From: PALSA-693 sp963702305
GTDB taxonomy: Bacteria; Actinomycetota; Acidimicrobiia; Acidimicrobiales; Palsa-688
Length of the DNA: 64,000 bases
Direction: 5' to 3'
NCBI GenBank assembly: GCA_963702305.1
Contig: CAVPBX010000001.1
Span: forward strand, 1 to 64,000
Shown here piece by piece: positions 18,439 through 25,848 of this stretch (positions within the stretch are counted from its first letter, which is position 1; every line of letters starts with the position of its first letter). Below the pieces are notes generated by a model that was given only the letters and a program-made list of their open reading frames with translations, had not been told where the DNA came from and did not search any database. A program made the translations under genes and the position numbers.

Positions 18439-19107
18439 ATGTCGGAAGAGCAGATTTCGGGTCCGCCGGAGCAGTCAGGCGACAGTGGTGGATGGCGTCC
18501 GTCCTTCGGTCGCCTGCCCCGTACCGCCCTGGCCGGCGGCCTGGCTGCCGGCCTCGCCCTCGGGGGCGCAGGCCTGGCCTTCGCCGCCACCTCGGCGACG
18601 TCGAGTAGCAGCCCGTCGAACGCCAGCCCGTCGACCACCGTGCCGGCGCCCGGGCGTCCCAAATTGGCGTTTCCCGGCGGACCCAGAGCGTTCGGCGGCC
18701 TGGGTGGCCTGGGTGGACTGGGCGCGATCGGTGGCCTCGGGGGAGTGGTGCACGGGCAACTGACCGTGCCCAACAAGAGCGGTGGCTACCAGACCGTCGA
18801 GATCCAGACGGGCAAGGCTGGCCCGGTCAGCTCGTCCTCCATCACCGTGAAGAGCCCGGATGGCTACACCCACACCTACTCCGTGTCTCCGTCGACGGTC
18901 GTCGATGCCCAGCGGGACGGTATCGCGTCGGTCGCCTCAGGGGATCAGGTGTCGGTGGTCGCCACCGTCGTGAGCGGCAAGGACACCGCGACCAACATCG
19001 TCGACACCACCAAGGTCGGCGCTAGCCGCAATGGCTTCGGCTTCGGTCCCAAGCCAGGCCGTCCCGGGCGGCCTGCCGCGGCGCCCGGGCCAGCGTCGTT
19101 CGCTTAA
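18439..19107 (+). CDS. Exported single-pass protein with DUF5666-like domain
   Basis: 222 residues. AGGAGG lies about nine bases before ATG 18439. A membrane or signal segment at about 35-56 (ALAGGLAAGLALGGAGLAFA) is followed by a Ser/Pro-rich linker and a Gly-Leu stretch of FGGLGGLGGLG type. Residues about 105-200 hold the beta-rich domain: GQLTVPNKSGGYQTVEIQTG, then SSSITVKSPDGYTHTY and SGDQVSVVATV, the pattern seen in DUF5666 proteins. It is probably anchored outside the membrane; its function is unknown. The last codons overlap the convergent small gene at 19104. Confidence 0.65.
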   Translation: MSEEQISGPPEQSGDSGGWRPSFGRLPRTALAGGLAAGLALGGAGLAFAATSATSSSSPSNASPSTTVPAPGRPKLAFPGGPRAFGGLGGLGGLGAIGGLGGVVHGQLTVPNKSGGYQTVEIQTGKAGPVSSSSITVKSPDGYTHTYSVSPSTVVDAQRDGIASVASGDQVSVVATVVSGKDTATNIVDTTKVGASRNGFGFGPKPGRPGRPAAAPGPASFA

Positions 19108-19286
19108 GCGCGGCCCCATAGGAGCCAACGGCGCCAGCGCCGGGATTGGCGCAATTCGGCTCGAGCCTGGGCCAGCTCGGTCTCGATCGCGGCCCGCTGG
19201 TCCTCGGTGAGGTCACCGCCGAGGGCCGCTTCCAGGTGCGCGATGCGCTCCCGCCACCACCGGCGTCCGTCGATCACCCCTGGCAT
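19104..19286 (-). CDS. Small helical protein
   Basis: 60 residues from ATG 19284-19286: a basic start (GRRWWRERI), a helix HLEAALGGDLTEDQRAAIETELAQARAEL split by a short turn, and an Arg/Trp-rich end (RRWRRWLLW). A two-helix hairpin or coiled coil is likely. It lies 23 bases downstream of the citrate synthase stop on the same strand, so it may be the last gene of that unit. No family recognised; the short length leaves doubt. Confidence 0.45.
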   Translation of the reverse strand: MPGVIDGRRWWRERIAHLEAALGGDLTEDQRAAIETELAQARAELRQSRRWRRWLLWGRA

Positions 19287-19309
19287 ACGGGCAGCGTACG
19301 TCCTGGCGG

Positions 19310-20470
19310 TCAGATGGGCGGCGGCACCGGGGCCGGGGGCGGAGGGCCCACGTAGCGGGCCGCCGGGCGGATGATGTGGCGGTCGGCGGCTTGCTCGGCG
19401 ATGTTGGCGCACCACCCGATCACCCGGCTCACCGTGAACGTCGGCGTGAACAACTCCCTCGGTAGACCGCAGCGGTCCATGACGACGCCCGCATAGAACT
19501 CGACGTTGGCGTAGAGAGGGTGCCCGGGCTTCAGCTCTGCCAGCACCGCCAGAATCGTCTGCTCCACGGCCACCGCCAGGTCCACCAGGTCCCCGCCGAG
19601 GGATCGGGCCACGTCGCGCAGCATCAGGGAGCGAGGGTCGTCCGTGCGATAGACGGCGTGACCGAACCCCATAATGCGCTCGCCTCGTCCCACCGCGTCG
19701 CGGATGAACGCCTCGGCCCGGTCGGCGCTCCCGATGGCGTCCAAGGTGTCAAGGGCCCGGCTCGGAGCCCCACCGTGCAGGGGCCCGGAGAGGGCCCCGA
19801 CGGCGCCGACGACGGCTGCGGCTGCGTCCGCACCGGTCGAGGCGATCACCCGGGCGGTAAACGTCGACGAATTGAAGCCGTGGTCGACGGTCAGGATCAG
19901 GTACTGCTCCAGCGCCCGGGCCACTCGGTCGTCTGGACGCTCCCCGGTCACCATCCACAGGTAGTTGGCCGCGTGGCCCAGGGCCGGATCGGGACCGATC
20001 GGTTCCCGGCCGGTTGACAGGCGGTACAGGGCGGCGACCAGGGTCGGGGTGACCCCGGCCAGGCGGATGAGGTCCCGCCGCCGGCTACCTGGGTCGAGGT
20101 CCCACAGGGCCTGCATCCCGGCGGCGGCGCCGAAGGCCGAGAGGCCGGTACGCAGCCCACTCAAGGGGCCGGAGGTCCCGCTGACGGCGGCGATGCCCGG
20201 AAGGAGCGCCAGCAGCTCCGGCGGGATTGACCGGGCCGGTCGGACCTCGGCGGCAAACTCGTCGCGAGACCGGGCGTCGCCGGGCAGGTTGCCGTCCATC
20301 AACAGCTGCCAGACGTCTTCAAGGCTGCGCCGGGCGGCGAGGTCGATCGCCGAGTACTGGCGGTAGTGGTAGAAGCCTTCCAGGCCTCGCACGTCACCGA
20401 TCTGGGTATCGGTGACCGCCACACCTTTGAGCCCGGGCGGGATGGCCAAGGTAGTCGTCATGACCTTCAT
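19310..20470 (-). CDS. Citrate synthase / 2-methylcitrate synthase-like enzyme
   Basis: 386 residues. It condenses acetyl-CoA (or propionyl-CoA) with oxaloacetate. Motifs in order: GLEGFYHYRQYSAIDL (about 29-44), DHGFNSSTFTAR (about 196-207), GPLHGGAP with the first catalytic His (about 232), GFGHAVYRTDDPR with the second (about 271), and YANVEFYAG, where Glu 324 sits at the usual Asp position, as in some relatives. It ends RPAARYVGP, then a Pro tail. ATG 20468-20470 has GAAGG seven bases upstream; an earlier TTG is unlikely. It is transcribed away from the second citrate synthase, only 36 bp separating the starts, and probably supplies the enzyme activity of the pair. Confidence 0.88.
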   Translation of the reverse strand: MKVMTTTLAIPPGLKGVAVTDTQIGDVRGLEGFYHYRQYSAIDLAARRSLEDVWQLLMDGNLPGDARSRDEFAAEVRPARSIPPELLALLPGIAAVSGTSGPLSGLRTGLSAFGAAAGMQALWDLDPGSRRRDLIRLAGVTPTLVAALYRLSTGREPIGPDPALGHAANYLWMVTGERPDDRVARALEQYLILTVDHGFNSSTFTARVIASTGADAAAAVVGAVGALSGPLHGGAPSRALDTLDAIGSADRAEAFIRDAVGRGERIMGFGHAVYRTDDPRSLMLRDVARSLGGDLVDLAVAVEQTILAVLAELKPGHPLYANVEFYAGVVMDRCGLPRELFTPTFTVSRVIGWCANIAEQAADRHIIRPAARYVGPPPPAPVPPPI

Positions 20471-20491
20471 GTTGACACCTTCGTAGATATC

Positions 20492-20514
20492 GATCAATAT
20501 TGATCAGTGATCAA
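20492..20514. promoter_or_regulatory. Overlapping palindromes between the two citrate synthase genes
   Basis: A perfect 14-bp palindrome, GATCAATATTGATC (20492-20505), overlaps TTGATCA-G-TGATCAA (20500-20514). Three copies of the half-site TGATCA or its reverse result, and the GTG start of the plus-strand gene (20507) lies inside. This is the only AT-rich stretch nearby and the whole divergent intergenic region is 36 bp. It is a strong operator candidate, most simply for the helix-turn-helix of the plus-strand protein itself. Confidence 0.7.
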
Positions 20515-21820
20515 TAGACGTCTCACCTCCGCCGAGGCCGCTGTCCGGCTGGGGGTGAAGCCGGCGACGTTGTATGCCTATGTGAGCCGGGGGGTGCTTT
20601 CTCGCCAACGAACCCCAGCCGGGAGCACGTTCGATGCCCAGGAGGTGGCGATCCTGGCCCGGACGTCCCGGCGTCATTCCCGGCCAGGCGAGACGGCGTC
20701 GCGGCGGATGGGATCGCGGCCGCGAACGTCAGCTGGCGCCGATGGGCTCGCTGGGCTCGCCGGGCGGACCGACGGCGCCGATCCGGTCTTCGTGACGGAG
20801 CTCACGTTGATCGACGCCGGCCGTCTCTACTACCGGGGTGTCGACGTCGTCGGGCTCAGCCGGACGGCGACCTTCGAGGCGGTGGCCGAGTGGCTCTGGA
20901 CCGGACAGCGGTCGACTGACGGGCTGCCGTGGCGGACCCCACCCGCCGCCGCAGAAGCCGTGGCCCAGGTGCTGCGAGCGGTGGGATCGGAGAGCCAACC
21001 GGTCGAGAAGTTCATGCTGGCGGTCGCGGCGGCGGCGCTGACCGACGAGCTGCGCCACGATCTCAGCCCCGCGTCGGTGTTGGTCGTCGGACGAGGTCTG
21101 CTATCCACCCTGGTCGACGCCTTGCCGATCCAGCCCGGAGCCTCCCGTCGCCGGCGGGCGCCGGAGGACTCGATCAGCGCCCGGTTGTGGTCTCGGCTCA
21201 GCCCGTTGCCGTGCACGCCGGAGCGTCAGGCCGTGCTGGAGGCCGCCCTGGTCCTGTCGGCGGACCACGAGTTGGCCCCGTCCACGCTGGCGGCCCGGGT
21301 GGCGGCGGCTTTCCGGGCGGACCCCTACGCGGTCGTCAGCACCGGCCTGGGTCCCGCGAGCGGGAGTTGGCCGAGCGGGAGCAGCGGGGCGCCCAGCGAG
21401 GTGGAGAGCGTCCTGGCCGAGGCGTTGGCCGGCGACCCCCAGCGCACCATCGGCGAGCGTCTGCGCCGGGTCGGATCCTCGGTGCACGGGTTCGGGATGC
21501 CCCTGTACCCGGCCGGGGACCCCCGCGGCGCCGAACTGCTGGCGCGCCTGGCCGAGGTCGGCGGTCGCCCGACTCGCCACGCGGTCGTCGAGCGGGTGCT
21601 GGCCATCGGTCAGGCTCGAGGCTTCCCTGCGCCCAATGTGGATCTCGGGTTGGGTGCCCTGGCCTTCTGCGGAGAGATGATCCCGGGCGCCGGGCAGGCC
21701 ATCGCCACCCTCGGAAAGGTGTCGGGCTGGCTGGCTCACGCCATGGAGGAGTACGCGGCGCCGACCCGATTTCGGACCCGGGCCGACTACATCGGTGCTG
21801 CACCGAGCGGGGCCGGATAG
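20507..21820 (+). CDS. Citrate synthase-fold protein with N-terminal DNA-binding domain
   Basis: 437 residues. Residues 5-50 form a MerR/excisionase-type helix-turn-helix (LTSAEAAVRLGVKPATLYAYV, then TFDAQEVAIL). A basic linker leads to a citrate synthase domain from about 95: YYRGVDVVGLS, ADHELAPSTLAARV (about 252-265), VHGFGMPLYPAGDPR with a catalytic-type His (327) and APNVDLGLGAL with the Asp (379). The GPLHGGA motif that carries the other catalytic His is replaced by a Gly/Ser-rich loop (about 284-296), so normal catalysis is doubtful. GTG 20507 lies within the palindromic operator and has no ribosome site, suggesting leaderless translation. It could be a regulator derived from an enzyme. 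Confidence 0.85.
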   Translation: MINRRLTSAEAAVRLGVKPATLYAYVSRGVLSRQRTPAGSTFDAQEVAILARTSRRHSRPGETASRRMGSRPRTSAGADGLAGLAGRTDGADPVFVTELTLIDAGRLYYRGVDVVGLSRTATFEAVAEWLWTGQRSTDGLPWRTPPAAAEAVAQVLRAVGSESQPVEKFMLAVAAAALTDELRHDLSPASVLVVGRGLLSTLVDALPIQPGASRRRRAPEDSISARLWSRLSPLPCTPERQAVLEAALVLSADHELAPSTLAARVAAAFRADPYAVVSTGLGPASGSWPSGSSGAPSEVESVLAEALAGDPQRTIGERLRRVGSSVHGFGMPLYPAGDPRGAELLARLAEVGGRPTRHAVVERVLAIGQARGFPAPNVDLGLGALAFCGEMIPGAGQAIATLGKVSGWLAHAMEEYAAPTRFRTRADYIGAAPSGAG

Positions 21821-21886
21821 CCCGATGGAGGCCGCCCGCCGGGCTCGTCGAGGTCTCGCGTACGTCTCGGGTACCCCGGGTCTGAT

Positions 21887-22768
21887 CTACTCGGCGCTGG
21901 CCGGGGAGGGGTGGGCCGGTCCGGCCGCCGAGTCGGCAGTCGTATCCGGCAACGGGTCACCGGCGCACTCGTCACCCGGTGCAGCCCGACCGCGCGTCAG
22001 CAGTACGGCGCTCGCCACGACGAAGACGACGATGCTGGTCCAGTCGTTGAGCCGGAGGCCCAGAAAGCGGTGGGCGTTGTCGATACGCAGGTACTCGGTC
22101 CAGAATCGCCCGAAGGTGTAGAAGGCCGCGTAGGCAGCGATCAGATACCCCCGTCGGATTCGGAACCGGCGCTCCACCCAGATGACGAGGCCCACCACGG
22201 CAAGATCCCAGATGCATTCGTAGAGAAACGTCGGCTGGAAGGTCGAATGCGGCGCGTATGGGGCCGCGGGATTGTCGATCTTGATGGCCCACGGCAGCTT
22301 GGAAGGGCGTCCGTAGAGCTCCTGGTTGAAGTAGTTGCCCCACCGGCCGACGGCCTGGGCCAACGCGAACGCGGGCGCCACGCAGTCGACCAGCGGGCGC
22401 GCCGGCAGGTGGTGCCGTCGGGCGCCGACCAAGCCGAGGGCGATGCCTCCGACGACCCCGCCCCAGATCCCCAATCCGCCCTGCCAGATGGCGAACGCCC
22501 GGTACCAGTGCCCGTTGGTGTCGACCCCCCAACTGGTCACCAGGCTGTACACCCGGGCGCCGATCAATCCGCCGGGAACCCCCCACACCGCCAAGGCGGC
22601 CATCGTCCCTGGTCGGCCGCCGATGCGCTCCCATCGCCGCTGTGACAGCCACACCGCGGCCGCGATGCCCGCCGCGATCATCACGCCGTAGAGGTGGAGC
22701 CGGACCGGACCGATGCTGACCCCGTTGGTGGACGGGCTCGGCAAGTAGGCAGGGAGCGGTGCGATCAT
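21887..22768 (-). CDS. lgt: Prolipoprotein diacylglyceryl transferase
   Basis: 293 residues. A membrane enzyme that transfers diacylglycerol from phosphatidylglycerol to the lipobox Cys of prolipoproteins; it would act on lipoproteins such as the binding protein at 58.4 kb. It has about seven helices. Signature segments are WQGGLGIWGGVVGGIALG and QAVGRWGNYFNQELYG (the Lgt motif with the essential Arg/Asn region), then AAYAAFYTFGRFWTEYLRID near the end. The start is ATG 22766-22768; longer reading runs into the antisense of the tRNA. The C-terminus is a polar tail of about 35 residues. It is convergent with the citrate synthase-like gene. Confidence 0.92.
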   Translation of the reverse strand: MIAPLPAYLPSPSTNGVSIGPVRLHLYGVMIAAGIAAAVWLSQRRWERIGGRPGTMAALAVWGVPGGLIGARVYSLVTSWGVDTNGHWYRAFAIWQGGLGIWGGVVGGIALGLVGARRHHLPARPLVDCVAPAFALAQAVGRWGNYFNQELYGRPSKLPWAIKIDNPAAPYAPHSTFQPTFLYECIWDLAVVGLVIWVERRFRIRRGYLIAAYAAFYTFGRFWTEYLRIDNAHRFLGLRLNDWTSIVVFVVASAVLLTRGRAAPGDECAGDPLPDTTADSAAGPAHPSPASAE

Positions 22769-22840
22769 CGGGTCGTCAGCGTAGATGGCGCCGCCTTCGG
22801 AGCCGCCGCGGCGCTCGTGGTAGGGTCCCTGGCCGCACCA

Positions 22841-22917
22841 GGGCGCATAGCTCAGTTGGTTAGAGCACGTGCATGACGCGGACGGGGTCGGGGGTTCGAA
22901 TCCCTCTGCGCCCACCA
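22841..22917 (+). tRNA. tRNA-Val(GAC)
   Basis: 77 nt including an encoded CCA. Acceptor GGGCGCA pairs with TGCGCCC; D-arm GCTC/GAGC; anticodon loop ATGACGC gives GAC (reads GUC, valine); T-arm GGGGG-TTCGAAT-CCCTC. The anticodon stem CGTGC/GGACG has one G-G mismatch (position 30-40). The rest folds perfectly. It lies between lgt (minus) and a minus-strand unknown gene. Confidence 0.9.
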
Positions 22918-22936
22918 TCCGTGACCTGCACTTGGG

Positions 22937-23788
22937 TCAGGTGGACGCCGCTGCGGGTTCGGTCGTGGTGGCCGCATGCACCGCGTGGGCCAATCGCCGG
23001 GCGGCGGACGGGGTGAGAAGCGGCCGGAGCGCGACCAAAAGCTCGTCTGGTGCGGGCAGACAGGAGAGCACCCAACGGGCGAACATCCCAGCATCCATCC
23101 AGGCCGCCAAATCCGGGTCGATGATGTCGTGCACGCCCGGATCCTGCTGGGCGTGCAGGCGAAAGTCCTCCCACGTCCAGGCCGAGCCGGCCAGGCGGAT
23201 CAGACTGGGCAGGACCGTCGAGCACGGTCCTCGTAGATCGCCGTCGAGGACGCGCGCCACCGGGTGCAGCCGGGACACCTCCGACCAGCTCAGGGGGCGG
23301 CGGGCGCCCTCAGCCTGCTCCAAGATCGCGGCCAACCAGGCGGCCGCTTGCAGCCGGGCCGGACTGGCCGGCGGCGGGGGAGTCGGCAAACCGAAGCAGC
23401 GGCGCAAGCAATCGAGCATGCGACCCTCAGACGGTGGCTGCGTGCTCGCCGTCCCATCGGGCAGCTCCATCTTCCACGCCGTCTGGCCCTGGCGAGACAC
23501 CAGGCACACCATGCGGATGCGGGCCGCGCTCGGATCGAGGATATCCGGCGTGGCGCATTCCATGGGCCGCAGCCGTCCGGTGGCCACTACGCCTACGGCG
23601 CGGCAGTCCGCGGTCGCGACCCAGCCCAGCAATCCCGCCGGCTCTGCGGACAGTGCCAGCGAGAAGGAGTCGTCCGGGTCGCCCGCCGAGTTGTCGAGCA
23701 CCCGTACCCACATCGGATGACCCTGCTCTTCCGCCCGGTCGCCGGCTGCATCGAGTAGTACGTCGGCCAGCCTCTGCCAGTCCTGCAT
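22937..23788 (-). CDS. Hypothetical protein
   Basis: 283 residues from ATG 23786-23788, preceded by GGGAAGG. It is a soluble protein: an N-terminal alpha/beta part (WVRVLDNSAGDPDDSFSLAL, then ADCRAVGVVATGRL, RMVCLVSRQGQTAWKMELP) and a helical C-terminal half (about 140-270) with many Leu/Ala/Trp. No motif identifies a reaction. The N-terminal half reads like a sensor or regulatory fold of the type seen in proteins of unknown function from Actinobacteria. It stands between tRNA-Val and aspS, on the same strand as aspS and about 185 bases after its stop. Confidence 0.6.
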   Translation of the reverse strand: MQDWQRLADVLLDAAGDRAEEQGHPMWVRVLDNSAGDPDDSFSLALSAEPAGLLGWVATADCRAVGVVATGRLRPMECATPDILDPSAARIRMVCLVSRQGQTAWKMELPDGTASTQPPSEGRMLDCLRRCFGLPTPPPPASPARLQAAAWLAAILEQAEGARRPLSWSEVSRLHPVARVLDGDLRGPCSTVLPSLIRLAGSAWTWEDFRLHAQQDPGVHDIIDPDLAAWMDAGMFARWVLSCLPAPDELLVALRPLLTPSAARRLAHAVHAATTTEPAAAST

Positions 23789-23973
23789 CGGATCCACCTT
23801 CCCGTCGAACTTGCGGAACGGGGGTGGGTCCGATACCCCGAAGGTGCCCTCAGCGCGGCACCCGGAGACCCAGCAGAAAACGTAGCAACCGGATGCGACG
23901 GTGACAACGGCCCGTTCGCCGGCCGTCCGCCCGTCGGCCCGTACGCCTACCGGGCGGCCACCAGCTCGCCGGC

Positions 23974-25785
23974 CTACGGCGCCGGCCGCACCACCCGCAG
24001 GTGCAACTCGGCCAGCTGGGCGTCGGAGACCTCGCTGGGGGCGCCCATGAGCAGGTCCCGCGCGGCCTGGTTGAGGGGGAAGGCGATGACTTCCCGCAGG
24101 TTCGCCTGGTCCTCGAGCAGCATCAAGATGCGGTCGAAGCCGGGGGCGATGCCGGCGTGGGGTGGCGGCCCGTAGTGAAAGGCGTTCCACAGCGCCGGGA
24201 ACGACTCCTTGATCCGATCCGGTCCGTAGCCGGCGATGGCGAACGCCGCCTCCATGACCTCCGGCAGGTGGTTACGGACGGCTCCTGACGACAGCTCCAC
24301 CCCGTTGCAGACCAGGTCGTATTGGTAGGCCAGCACCGCGCCGGGGTCCGAGGACTGCAAGGCCTCCAACCCTCCCTGCGGCATCGAGAACGGGTTGTGG
24401 GAGAAGCCCCACGCACCGGTCTGCGGGTCCCGCTCGAACATGGGGAAGTCGACCACCCAGCAAAACGACAGCACCCCCGGGTCCGCCAGCCCCAGCTCCC
24501 GTCCCAGCCCGCTGCGCTGCTCGCCCAGCACCGACGCCACCGCATCCCGGGGACCGACGGCGCACAGCACCGCGTCACCGGGTACCGCGTCCACCGCCGA
24601 GACGAGCACCGCCACCTCGCCCTCGGTCAGCTTCTTCGACAACGACCCCCGCACCTCGCCCCCCGGGTCCACCTGCAGCCAGGCCCCGGTGACGCCCGCC
24701 TGTCGGCCCCCCTCCGCGAATCCGTCGAACCACTTCCGGGGTCGCCCAGCCGCCTCCGGCGCCCGCAGCACTCGGACCACATGGCCCGCCGCCGGCGCGG
24801 CGGCGATAAAGGGCAGCTCGGTGCCGCCCCCTATTGAGTCCGTCACGTCCGCAATCTCGAGGTCGAACCGGAGATCGGGCTTGTCCGTGCCGAACCGGTC
24901 GATGGCCTCGGCGAAACCCAGACGGGGGAAGGTCGAGGGCCCAGCCTTGGTCGAGCACTCCTTGACGATCCGGCCCATGAGCAGCTCGACCTCGGTGAAG
25001 ACGTCCTCCTGGGTGGCGAACGCCATCTCGAGGTCGATCTGGTAGAACTCGCCCGGGCTGCGGTCAGCCCGCGACGCCTCATCACGAAAGCAGGGGGCGA
25101 TCTGGAAGTAGCGCTCCACCCCGCCGACCATCAGCAGCTGCTTGAACTGCTGGGGCGCCTGCGGCAAGGCGTAGAACTCACCCGGATACAAGCGACTGGG
25201 CACCAGGAAGTCCCGTGCCCCCTCCGGCGACGAAGCGGTCAGCACGGGCGTCTGCACCTCGAGGAAGCCCCGCTCGGTCAGGTGCGAGCGGACCAGCTGG
25301 GCCAACCGGGCCCGGGCGGCCAGCCGTTCGACCAGCGGCCCCCGGCGCATGTCCAGATAGCGGTACCGCAGGCGGGCCTCCTCGCCGACGTCGCTGTCCC
25401 GCTCGACCGGGAAGGGGAGCACCTCGGCTGCCGACAGCACCTCCACCTCGCCGACGACCACCTCGACGGCGCCGGTCGCCAACTTGGGATTGACCGTCTC
25501 CGGAGTGCGGGCCACCACCGCACCGCTCACGCTGATGGCGCTTTCGACTCGCAGGTGGGAAAGGACTTCGAAGGCCGCCAGGTCCGGATGAGCGACAAGC
25601 TGCACCAGCCCGCCAGGTTCGATGCCCCCCGCGTCTCGCAGGTCCACGAACAGCAGGCCTCCGTGGTCCCGTTTGGCGGCCACCCATCCCGCCAGCCGGA
25701 CGGTCCGCCCCACGTCGTCGACCCGCAACGACCCCCCGCGCGCGTCGCGGTAGCGGTTGACGGCCAGCGGTCGGGTGTGCTCCAT
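23974..25785 (-). CDS. aspS: Aspartate--tRNA ligase
   Basis: 603 residues, the normal bacterial size. N-terminal OB-fold anticodon-binding domain (about 25-120: VRLAGWVAAKRDHGGLLFVDL), class II catalytic core with motif 1 (FLEVQTPVLTASSPEGARDF), motif 2 (FRDEASRADRSPGEFYQID) and motif 3 (GIAPGFDRILMLL), and the bacterial GAD insertion in between (about 280-420). Motif 2 reads SPGEFYQID where common bacterial enzymes have QPEFTQID, so it belongs to a less common sub-branch. Whether it also charges tRNA-Asn cannot be told. It runs as a single gene; the surface-protein gene lies upstream of it in the opposite sense of flow. Confidence 0.95.
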   Translation of the reverse strand: MEHTRPLAVNRYRDARGGSLRVDDVGRTVRLAGWVAAKRDHGGLLFVDLRDAGGIEPGGLVQLVAHPDLAAFEVLSHLRVESAISVSGAVVARTPETVNPKLATGAVEVVVGEVEVLSAAEVLPFPVERDSDVGEEARLRYRYLDMRRGPLVERLAARARLAQLVRSHLTERGFLEVQTPVLTASSPEGARDFLVPSRLYPGEFYALPQAPQQFKQLLMVGGVERYFQIAPCFRDEASRADRSPGEFYQIDLEMAFATQEDVFTEVELLMGRIVKECSTKAGPSTFPRLGFAEAIDRFGTDKPDLRFDLEIADVTDSIGGGTELPFIAAAPAAGHVVRVLRAPEAAGRPRKWFDGFAEGGRQAGVTGAWLQVDPGGEVRGSLSKKLTEGEVAVLVSAVDAVPGDAVLCAVGPRDAVASVLGEQRSGLGRELGLADPGVLSFCWVVDFPMFERDPQTGAWGFSHNPFSMPQGGLEALQSSDPGAVLAYQYDLVCNGVELSSGAVRNHLPEVMEAAFAIAGYGPDRIKESFPALWNAFHYGPPPHAGIAPGFDRILMLLEDQANLREVIAFPLNQAARDLLMGAPSEVSDAQLAELHLRVVRPAP

Positions 25786-25848
25786 GACGACCGAGCAGGC
25801 TACCCGCCCGGCCGAGTTTCCTCAGCCGGGCGGGCCGGTTTCACGCGA

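Noticed and set aside
20471..20497. TTG start at 20497 for the first citrate synthase
   Set aside because: It would add nine residues over the operator; the ATG at 20470 has a good ribosome site and fits the family.
22769..22918. 50-residue N-terminal extension of Lgt
   Set aside because: It reads the antisense of tRNA-Val, producing the well-known spurious GAEGFEPPT peptide. The start at 22768 fits the family.
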